Positions 1 to 6,182 of a stretch of 6,476 bases of DNA are shown piece after piece. The notes under the pieces were generated by a model. That model saw only the letters and a list, made by a program, of their open reading frames with translations, was not told the DNA's origin and searched no databases. The stretch is from positions 1-6,476 of the forward strand of contig JBGPLH010000192.1 of assembly GCA_041486365.1 (NCBI GenBank). The letters run 5' to 3'. Numbering within the stretch: the first letter of the stretch is position 1; each line of letters opens with the position of its first letter. The DNA comes from JBGPLH01 sp041486365 [NCBI: Thermodesulfobacteriota bacterium] (GTDB taxonomy: Bacteria > JAUYMQ01). The translations under genes and the position numbers were made by a program.

Positions 1-492
1 GACGCGGATTTCCGCAAGCCCAAGCAGCACCGGGTCTTCGGCCTGAAGAGCGGCCCGGGCCTCGTGGAGGCCCTCGTCGGCGAGGCCGAGCTGGACGCGG
101 TGATCCAGCCCACGCGGGTGAAGAACCTGTCGGTGATCGCGCGCGGTTCCAACCCGCCGAATCCGGCCGAACTGCTCGACTCGGACCGGATGCGCGAGGT
201 GGTGCGGCAGCTACGCGAACGCTTCGATCTGGTGATCTTCGACTCGCCCCCCGTGGGGTCCGTGAGCGACGCGCTGATCCTCGCGGCCCAGGTGGACGGC
301 ACGGTCCTGGTCGTGGAGGCGGGAAAGTTCGAGGCGGGATTCGTGCTGCGCGCCAAGGAGCAGATCGAGAAGGCCCAGGGGCGCATTCTGGGCGTGGTGA
401 TCAACAAGACCAAGCGGGAGAGGCTCGGCTACTACTACCAGCAGTACTACGGGCACGAGCCCTCCGAGCAGGAAAGCCGTGCCTCGACGTGA
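1..492 (+). CDS. BY-kinase (CpsD/CapB/Wzc-type tyrosine kinase), C-terminal part, 5' end outside window
   Basis: This is the C-terminal 163 residues of a P-loop tyrosine autokinase that controls polysaccharide polymerisation and export at the inner membrane. The frame is open from base 1, so the start and the Walker A loop lie upstream. Visible residues 1-7 (DADFRKP) match the Walker A' motif of BY-kinases. VIFDSPP, with Asp at visible residue 81, matches the Walker B motif. The segment NPPNPAELL just before it is also typical of the family. The tail carries a tyrosine cluster, YYYQQYY, encoded at 430-450, the usual autophosphorylation region. A MinD/ParA-like ATPase would share the P-loop motifs but not the tyrosine tail. 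Whether a Wzz-type membrane domain is fused at the N-terminus cannot be seen. The last 14 nt overlap the next gene, which is consistent with coupled expression. The family call is firm; the substrate is unknown. Confidence 0.93.
   Translation, partial: DADFRKPKQHRVFGLKSGPGLVEALVGEAELDAVIQPTRVKNLSVIARGSNPPNPAELLDSDRMREVVRQLRERFDLVIFDSPPVGSVSDALILAAQVDGTVLVVEAGKFEAGFVLRAKEQIEKAQGRILGVVINKTKRERLGYYYQQYYGHEPSEQESRAST
470..475 (+). promoter_or_regulatory. Ribosome binding site for the ligase/TPR gene
   Basis: AGGAAA lies 3 nt before the GTG at 479, inside the last codons of the kinase gene. Counted from the AGG core, the spacing is 6 nt. It supports the GTG start and a 14-nt gene overlap. The spacing is a little short, so the support is moderate. 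Confidence 0.5.
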
Positions 493-3175
493 CGACGCCG
501 CGCGGCCCCGACCCTGGGGCGAGGACCCCGCGCCCGCGATCCGGGCCGCGCTGGCGGGCGCCCTCGTCCTCGTCCTCGGCGCCGCGCTGCTGAGTCACGG
601 CGCCGTGACGCCCGCGCCCCGCGCGGCATGCGTCGCGGCCCTCGGCGCGCTCGCGACGGCGACACTCTTCTTCGGACCTCGGCTCCTGGACGGCGCGCGT
701 CTCGCGGTGGGCCCCTCCGGGGGCGCCGTCGCCGCGCTCCTCGTCCTCGCCGCCATCGGCGCGGCCATCGCGCCCTACACCCACGCGGCCCTGGAGCGCC
801 TCTCGGTCCTGGCCGGCGCCGGCGCGGTGTACCTCATCACCTCCCTCGCCGGGACCACGCGCGGAGCGTTGCGCGGGCTCCGGCTCGGAGCGCTCCTGCT
901 CGCGGGGGCCGCGGCGGCGGACGCGCTGGCCGATCATCTGCGGGGAACCCCGGTCTCCGGCGGTCCCTTCGTGAACCCGAATCACCTCGCGGCCCTGCTG
1001 GCCGCGTCGCTTCCCCTCGCGCTGGCGGCGGAGGCCATCCGCTGCGGCGAGGATCGCTCACCCCTGGCGTCGCTGGTCCACCTCGCGATCGCGGGCCTGT
1101 GCCTCGCCGGTCTCCTCGTCACGCGATCGCGCGGCGGGATCCTGGCGTCCGGTGTGGGCCTCGTCGCGACGGCGGTCCTGATCCTCCCGCGCGTGATCCC
1201 GGCCCGGGGCGAGCGCCGGCGGGCGAGAAGGATCTTCCCGGCGATGGCGGCCGCCGCCCTGCTCTTCGCGGGCTTGGTCCTCGCGCTCGGATCCGCCCCG
1301 GGCAGGAGCGCGCTCGCGCGGTTTCGGCCCGCGCCCGACCACTCGGAATCCTCGGCGGGGCTTCGCCTGTCCATCTGGAGCAGCACGCTGCGTGCCGTGG
1401 CGGAGGGCGGCCCGGTGGGCTGGGGACTGGGGAGCTTCCGGTTCGTCTATCCCGCCTACCGCGGCGCGGACATCCCCTACGGCGTCTCGCACGCGCACAA
1501 CGACTGGCTGGAGGGAACTCTGGAGCTTGGCTGGGCCTTTCCGGCCTTAGCACTCGGGGCCGGCGTGATCGTCGGGCGCCGGGCCGCGATCACGGCCCGC
1601 GGGCGCCGCACGCGCCTGGCGGCAGGGACTGCGGCGGGCGCGGGCGCGGGGCTCGCGGCGCTCGCGGTCCACGCGGCCGTGGATTTCCCGCTCCAGGTCC
1701 CTTTCCTGATCTGGTTCGCGGCGCTGCTGGCGGGGCTCGTCTCGGCTTCCGCCCGGATCCCGACACCGGGGAGGGTGGTGTCGGCCCGCGGGATCGTCCT
1801 GGACGCATGGCCCGCGGCCGCGGTGGCGGCGATGGCCGCGTTGATCATCAGCGCGGCGGGTTTCCGGGAGGTTCGCGCCGGGACGGCCATGAGAAACGCG
1901 GATCGCGCGGCGGAGGGGCTGGAGGCCCGGCGGGCGGTGTCGGAATCGCGGCGGGCCGTCGGCGTGGATCCGGGCTCGGCGGAAGCCCATGCGGCGCTCG
2001 CGCGGGCGCTCGTGCTTTCCGCCGCCGAGGGCGGAGGAGGGAAGCCATCGCTTCGGGCCGCGGCGGCATCGCTCGAGCGTGCGTCGACGTTGAACCCGCG
2101 GGATACGGACATGTGGATCGAGCTGGCCCGCGTGCGGGAGGCCCTCGGGGAACCCGCGGCGGCCGACGGCGCCTACGCGCGGGCCGCGCGGCTGGACCCC
2201 CGCTCGGGGATGGCGCTGGAGGCACGCGCGGATTTCCTGCTTCGGACGGGGCACCGGGAAGAGGCCCTGCGGGTCCTGCGGGCCTCCGCGGAGTCGGACG
2301 CACGCGCGCTTCCGAGAATCCTCACGTCGCTCTGGGGAACGACAGGCAAGCCCGCGCTGCTCCGGGCGGCGACGCCCGGGACGGTGCGCGATCTCGTGCT
2401 GCTCGGAGATTTTCTCGAGACCAAGGGCCGCGTGCCCGAGGCGCGCGCGGCCTTCGAGGACGCGGAATCCATCGCGCCGAAAGATCCGCTTCCGGCCGCG
2501 CGCAAGGCGGCGCTCCTCCTGCGCCGCGGCAGCCCGGAGGACGCCCTCGGCGCGGTACGGGCAGCCATCGGCCGGGGGGCGGACTCCGCGTCGCTTCGGA
2601 TCTCGCTCGCGGCATCGCTCGCGGCGACGGGAAACCGGGTGAGCGCGGCCCGGGAGTACGAGCGCCTCGTGGCGGAGCCCGAGGTGCGAAAGCAGGCGGT
2701 GGAAGCCCTGGCGGATCTCTACGCCCGCGCGGGTGATCGCGGGAGGCTCGTGGGGCTGCGCGAGAAGGTCGCGCGCATGTCGCCCGGCGATCCCTCGGCG
2801 CGCGTCGCGCTCGCGCGGGCCTATCGCGCCGCGGGGCGCTGGCCCGCGGCCGTCGAGACCTGCCGGTCGGTCCTGGCGGACGATCCCGGGATGGCCGCAT
2901 GCCGCTACCTGCTGGCCGATCTCTACGCCGAGCGGGGCCTGGCGGCGGCGGCGGAGATGACGCTCCAGACGAGGCTCTCGCAGAGCCCCGGGGATATCGC
3001 CGCGCTCACGCGGCTGGCGCGGCTGTACGCGGCGGAGGGAAGGCACGCCGAGGCGCGATCGCGTTACCGGCGCGTCCTCGCCATCGAGCCGGGCAACGCC
3101 GAGGCGCGCGCCGCCCTTGCGCGGCGCGCGAAGCCCGGGCGGCACGGCGACAGGACCGGGGGAGACACGACGTGA
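479..3175 (+). CDS. O-antigen ligase/Wzy-type polymerase domain fused to a C-terminal TPR domain
   Basis: An 898-residue membrane protein likely to transfer or polymerise lipid-linked glycans on the outer face of the inner membrane. Residues 1-464 hold about 12-13 hydrophobic helices. Family signs are NPNH at 166-169, TRSRGG at 215-220, GWGLGSF from 314, and HN at 340-341. The last fits the ligase/polymerase pattern HN-x9-G-x2 (G351, F354), in the large loop before helix 10. Residues about 480-890 form roughly ten TPR-like units, for example around 542-574, and one near the C-terminus ending AIEP. Counting helices from a cytoplasmic N-terminus puts both the HN loop and the TPR region in the periplasm (inference). 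The GTG start is chosen because the next in-frame starts would remove the first helix. The gene overlaps both neighbours. Ligase and polymerase share this fold, so which reaction it performs is open; protein O-glycosylation (PglL-like) is also possible. Confidence 0.87.
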   Translation: MPRRDDAARPRPWGEDPAPAIRAALAGALVLVLGAALLSHGAVTPAPRAACVAALGALATATLFFGPRLLDGARLAVGPSGGAVAALLVLAAIGAAIAPYTHAALERLSVLAGAGAVYLITSLAGTTRGALRGLRLGALLLAGAAAADALADHLRGTPVSGGPFVNPNHLAALLAASLPLALAAEAIRCGEDRSPLASLVHLAIAGLCLAGLLVTRSRGGILASGVGLVATAVLILPRVIPARGERRRARRIFPAMAAAALLFAGLVLALGSAPGRSALARFRPAPDHSESSAGLRLSIWSSTLRAVAEGGPVGWGLGSFRFVYPAYRGADIPYGVSHAHNDWLEGTLELGWAFPALALGAGVIVGRRAAITARGRRTRLAAGTAAGAGAGLAALAVHAAVDFPLQVPFLIWFAALLAGLVSASARIPTPGRVVSARGIVLDAWPAAAVAAMAALIISAAGFREVRAGTAMRNADRAAEGLEARRAVSESRRAVGVDPGSAEAHAALARALVLSAAEGGGGKPSLRAAAASLERASTLNPRDTDMWIELARVREALGEPAAADGAYARAARLDPRSGMALEARADFLLRTGHREEALRVLRASAESDARALPRILTSLWGTTGKPALLRAATPGTVRDLVLLGDFLETKGRVPEARAAFEDAESIAPKDPLPAARKAALLLRRGSPEDALGAVRAAIGRGADSASLRISLAASLAATGNRVSAAREYERLVAEPEVRKQAVEALADLYARAGDRGRLVGLREKVARMSPGDPSARVALARAYRAAGRWPAAVETCRSVLADDPGMAACRYLLADLYAERGLAAAAEMTLQTRLSQSPGDIAALTRLARLYAAEGRHAEARSRYRRVLAIEPGNAEARAALARRAKPGRHGDRTGGDTT
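3161..3164 (+). promoter_or_regulatory. Ribosome binding site for the GT-C-like gene
   Basis: GGAG, within a longer purine run starting near 3158, ends 7 nt before the GTG at 3172. This decides the start of the next gene. The same frame stays open far upstream, but that part is an Arg/Gly/Ala-rich shadow of the TPR gene. The GTG overlaps the preceding stop as GTGA. Confidence 0.65.
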
Positions 3176-4542
3176 ACGGATCTTCGGAGCGCCCCTTCCC
3201 GCTGGCGGCCATCGCCGTCCTCGCCATCGGCATCCTCATGCTCGGATGGATCGCCGGGGGGACCGACGATGAGCTGCCCCTCGCCATGGTCGTCGCGGGC
3301 CTGGGGGCCCTGGCCGGCGTCATCGGGATCGTGACGCTGGCGCGGGAGGAGGATACCCGGTTCCTCTGCGCGATCTTCCTCCTGGGGATCGGCATCCGGT
3401 GCGTGATCGCGCTCGTGAACCACACGCTGCTCCCCCCCGGTTTCTTCGCCTACGACGACGGCCGATACAACGAAGTGGGGATGCAGCTCGCCGCCTACTG
3501 GCGCCACGAGGGTCCCTACCCGGAGTACATCGCCCATTCGAATCAGATCGGCTGGTTCTGGCTGAACGGCGCGATCACGTGGCTCTTCGGCTTCGTTCCC
3601 CTGGTGCCCGCCTTCGTGAACTGCGTGCTGGGACCGCTCTCGGCCCTGGTGGTCTTCGCCATCGCGCGGGCCAGCTTCGGCCGGCCCGTGGCGGTGCGCG
3701 CGGCCGCCTTCTCGATGTTCTTCCCGAGCATCGTGCTCTGGTCGAGCATCAACCTGAAGGACGCCGCGACGGTGCTCTGCATCGTGATGGTGCTGTACAA
3801 CGCGCTCTCGCTGCAGCGCCGGTTCCATCCCGCGCACCTGGCGGGGCTGCTGATCTTCCTGACGCTCCTCGGAACGTTTCGCTCCTACCTGTTCATCCTG
3901 ACGGGCGTCTCGGTGATCGCGAGCCTCGTGATCGGCCGGATGGGCGTGAGCCCGCGGGGGGTCTTCGTGGCGATGCTGCTCCTCGTGGCCTTCGTGGGCG
4001 TCTACCAGCGCTTCGGCTTCGGGAGGGAAGTCCTGGCGGGCGAGAGCCTCAAGGCAGCGGGCCAGATCCGGGTGGACATGGCCGAGGGCGACTCGGCCTA
4101 CGCGGGCGACGCGGAGATCTCGAGCCCCATGAAGGCCATGGGATTCCTGCCGATCGGACTCTTCTATTTCCTGTTCGCGCCGGCCCCCTGGCAGATCTTC
4201 AACCTCCGCCAGGCGCTCACGTTCCCGGAGATGATTGCCTGGTACATGTTGCTCCCCGCGGTGGTGCGTGGCGCGCGCCACGCGCTGCGCACGCGCTTCC
4301 CCGCCGCCGTGGCCCTGCTCGGTCCCGGGATCGTGCTTTCGATCTCCTACGCGCTCGTCGAATCGAACCTCGGCACCGCGTACCGGCACCGCGCCCAGGT
4401 GCTGGTGATCTACCTGATCTTCGCCGCCATCGGCCTGGTGCACCGCAGGGACGAGACCGCACCGGAGGCGGCGGGCTCGGAAGCAGCCGATGCCCGAACC
4501 CTGTCCCCGACCCTCGCCGTCCGGGGTCAGGAGGCTTCATGA
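3172..4542 (+). CDS. Multi-pass membrane protein resembling GT-C glycosyltransferases (PMT/ArnT-like), exact family unassigned
   Basis: A 456-residue protein with about 12 hydrophobic helices and a polar, Glu/Ala-rich tail after about residue 425. The first long loop (about 82-124) carries YDDGRYNE, with Asp95 and Asp96. Next come paired helices, then FFPSIVLWSS and NLKDA (194-198). This order resembles GT-C enzymes, where an acidic residue in the first outer loop is catalytic and the sugar comes from a polyprenyl-phosphate donor. A second outer segment (about 283-320) is acidic, and near the end is LGTAYRHR (Arg/His at 405-407), which may bind phosphate or sugar. Function is inferred from topology and motif position; a second polymerase-like protein or a polysaccharide-synthesis accessory is also possible. 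Start: GTG with GGAG 7 nt upstream, overlapping the previous stop by 4 nt. It ends in an ATGA overlap with the carbamoyltransferase, so it probably acts on the same glycan. Confidence 0.8.
   Translation: MNGSSERPFPLAAIAVLAIGILMLGWIAGGTDDELPLAMVVAGLGALAGVIGIVTLAREEDTRFLCAIFLLGIGIRCVIALVNHTLLPPGFFAYDDGRYNEVGMQLAAYWRHEGPYPEYIAHSNQIGWFWLNGAITWLFGFVPLVPAFVNCVLGPLSALVVFAIARASFGRPVAVRAAAFSMFFPSIVLWSSINLKDAATVLCIVMVLYNALSLQRRFHPAHLAGLLIFLTLLGTFRSYLFILTGVSVIASLVIGRMGVSPRGVFVAMLLLVAFVGVYQRFGFGREVLAGESLKAAGQIRVDMAEGDSAYAGDAEISSPMKAMGFLPIGLFYFLFAPAPWQIFNLRQALTFPEMIAWYMLLPAVVRGARHALRTRFPAAVALLGPGIVLSISYALVESNLGTAYRHRAQVLVIYLIFAAIGLVHRRDETAPEAAGSEAADARTLSPTLAVRGQEAS
4529..4534 (+). promoter_or_regulatory. 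Strong ribosome binding site for the carbamoyltransferase gene
   Basis: A perfect AGGAGG sits 4 nt before the ATG at 4539, within the last codons of the upstream gene. It is the best Shine-Dalgarno match in the window. It fixes the start even though the frame stays open far upstream, where the translation is an Arg/Pro-rich shadow. Confidence 0.8.
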
Positions 4543-6179
4543 ACATCCTCGGGCTCTCGAGCCCCATCTCCTTCAACCCGGCCGCCTGTCTCTACCGCGA
4601 CGGGCGCCTCGTCGCCGCTGTGGAGGAGGAGCGCCTGATCCGCTTCAAGCAGGCGCCGCACATGGCCCCGTTCCGTGCCATCGACCACGTGCTGGCCGAG
4701 GGCGGGATCGCGCTCGCCGAGGTCGACGCCATCGCGGTCGGGCACGAGGGGCCCCACGGCTCCTTCGCCCGGGTGATCGGTGAGTTCCTGCGCGGGCGGA
4801 TCCCGATCACCCGACGGGATCTCGAGCGGGAGGTCCTGTACTACCTCCACCACGCGGTGCTCTGGCGCGGGACGAAGGGCCGGCTCGTGGCGGATCCATC
4901 GAAGCTCTACATGGTGCGTCACCATCTGGCCCACGCGGCCAGCGCGTTCCTCCTCTCGGACTTCGAGGAGGCGAACATCATCTCGCTGGACGGCCGCGGC
5001 GGATTCGAATCGGGGATCCTCGCGGTGGGGCGCGGCAACCGGATCGAGATCCTCGACAGCATCCCGCTCGCGTCGTCCTGGGGACACCTCTACGAGAAGA
5101 TCACGGCCAAGCTCGGCTTCCGCCCCCACTCGGACGAGGGAAAGGTGATGGGACTGGCCGCCTACGGGCAGGGCGACGTCCTTCCCTGCGTCGACTGGGA
5201 CGAGCCCTTTCCCCGAATTCGCACGTCCGCCTTCCGGGCGTTCCTCGCCGATCTGCCCCAGCGGCTCCCCGACGAGCCGCTCACCGACGCGCACCGCAAC
5301 CTCGCCGCGTCGCTGCAGAGCACGCTGGAGCGCGCGGTGCTCCTCATGAACCGGTATCTCGAGCGGCGGACCGGCTCCCGGAACCTCTGCCTCGCGGGCG
5401 GGATCGCGATGAACTGCTCGATGAACGGCGTGCTCTACCGCGGCCCCTACACCGACCGGATCTTCATCCAGCCGGCCTCCAGCGACAGCGGCACGGCGCT
5501 GGGCGCCGCGGCCTGGGTGCACGGGCGGCTCACGGGGCAGCGGCCCGAGGGACCCTTCGATCACGCCTACTGGGGGCCGGCCTACTCCAACGAGGCGATC
5601 GGGGAGGCGCTGCGCAAGACCAAGGTGAAGAACTACGAGCGCGTGGTCGACATCTGCGCCGTGACGGCCCGCCTCCTGGCGGAGAACCACGTGGTGGGCT
5701 GGTTCCAGGGGCGGATGGAGCTGGGCGCGCGGGCGCTCGGCGGGCGCAGCATCCTCGCCAACCCCTCCGTGCCCGGCATGCGCGATCGCGTGAACCGCGA
5801 CGTGAAGTGGCGCGAGATGTGGCGCCCCTTCGCACCGTCGATCCAGGCCGAGCGCCTGGACGACTACCTGGAGGGCGCCTATCGCTCCCCCTTCATGATC
5901 CATGCGTTCCACGCCCGCGCGGACCGGCTCGACGATATCCAGGCCGCGGTGCACGTGGACGGCACGTGCAGGCCCCACGGCGTGGAGCGCGCCGCGCACC
6001 CGCGCTACTGGCAGCTCCTGGAGGAGTTCCGGAAGCTCACCGGCGTGCCGGCGCTGCTCAACACGTCCTTCAACGTGAAGGGCCAGCCCATGGTGAACAC
6101 GCCGCTCGACGCGATCGCCACGTTCTATTCCTGCGGCCTCGACTACCTCGCGATCGGCGACTACCTCGTCTGGAAGTGA
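4539..6179 (+). CDS. O-carbamoyltransferase, NodU/CmcH/TobZ family
   Basis: A 546-residue cytoplasmic enzyme, near the usual family length, that moves a carbamoyl group from carbamoyl phosphate, via carbamoyl-adenylate made with ATP, onto a hydroxyl group. The N-terminal Kae1-like domain (about 1-340) has VEEER, HHLAHAA (128-134), DGRGG (from D151), KVMGLAAYG, LAGGIAMNCSMN (285-296) and SSDSGTALGAA (from S315). H128, H132, D151 and D316 are spaced like the metal and nucleotide site of the family. The C-terminal YrdC-like domain (about 370-546) has GWFQGRMELGARALGGRS (391-404 core), WRPFAPSI, VDGTCRP and LLNTSFNVKG (506-515). Both half-reactions therefore look intact. One oddity is that the first loop reads ISFNPAA, with Phe12 where most relatives have His. 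The neighbours suggest that a sugar of the polysaccharide repeat, or a lipid-linked precursor, is the acceptor; an antibiotic or Nod-factor acceptor is less likely here. The ATG overlaps the preceding stop by 4 nt. Confidence 0.96.
   Translation: MNILGLSSPISFNPAACLYRDGRLVAAVEEERLIRFKQAPHMAPFRAIDHVLAEGGIALAEVDAIAVGHEGPHGSFARVIGEFLRGRIPITRRDLEREVLYYLHHAVLWRGTKGRLVADPSKLYMVRHHLAHAASAFLLSDFEEANIISLDGRGGFESGILAVGRGNRIEILDSIPLASSWGHLYEKITAKLGFRPHSDEGKVMGLAAYGQGDVLPCVDWDEPFPRIRTSAFRAFLADLPQRLPDEPLTDAHRNLAASLQSTLERAVLLMNRYLERRTGSRNLCLAGGIAMNCSMNGVLYRGPYTDRIFIQPASSDSGTALGAAAWVHGRLTGQRPEGPFDHAYWGPAYSNEAIGEALRKTKVKNYERVVDICAVTARLLAENHVVGWFQGRMELGARALGGRSILANPSVPGMRDRVNRDVKWREMWRPFAPSIQAERLDDYLEGAYRSPFMIHAFHARADRLDDIQAAVHVDGTCRPHGVERAAHPRYWQLLEEFRKLTGVPALLNTSFNVKGQPMVNTPLDAIATFYSCGLDYLAIGDYLVWK
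6172..6176 (+). promoter_or_regulatory. Ribosome binding site for the flippase gene
   Basis: GGAAG ends 6 nt before the ATG at 6183 and lies in the final codons of the carbamoyltransferase. The carbamoyltransferase TGA at 6177-6179 is in the same frame as the ATG, so no earlier ATG/GTG start is possible after that stop. Confidence 0.55.
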
Positions 6180-6182
6180 CTC

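Noticed and set aside
628-2736. Plus-strand open frame of 702 codons inside the ligase/TPR gene in another frame
   Set aside because: It is extremely Arg/Gly/Pro-rich and lacks motifs, while the overlapping frame has the ligase motifs and membrane helices.
1547-3145. Minus-strand open frame of 532 codons opposite the TPR region
   Set aside because: Its Arg/Pro/Gly-rich translation has no domain, and the opposite strand has a coherent TPR pattern. Stop codons are rare here because of the GC content.
2899-3171. In-frame upstream extension of the GT-C-like protein into the TPR gene
   Set aside because: The extra N-terminal part is Arg/Ala-rich shadow sequence. The GTG at 3172 has a good ribosome site and leads into the first membrane helix.
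4266-4283. 18-bp perfect palindrome GCGTGGCGCGCGCCACGC
   Set aside because: It lies inside the GT-C-like coding region, is built almost only of G and C with no T run after it, and a palindrome of this length is not very surprising at this composition. I see no reason to call it an operator or terminator.
3064-4443. Minus-strand open frame of 459 codons opposite the GT-C-like gene
   Set aside because: Its translation is dominated by His, Glu, Asp and Arg with no family signal, mirroring hydrophobic codons on the real strand.
3399-4538. In-frame upstream extension of the carbamoyltransferase (a possible fusion protein)
   Set aside because: The extension translates to Arg/Pro/Gly-rich sequence out of frame with the GT-C-like gene. 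The ATG at 4539 has a perfect AGGAGG and begins with the family's normal N-terminal strand.
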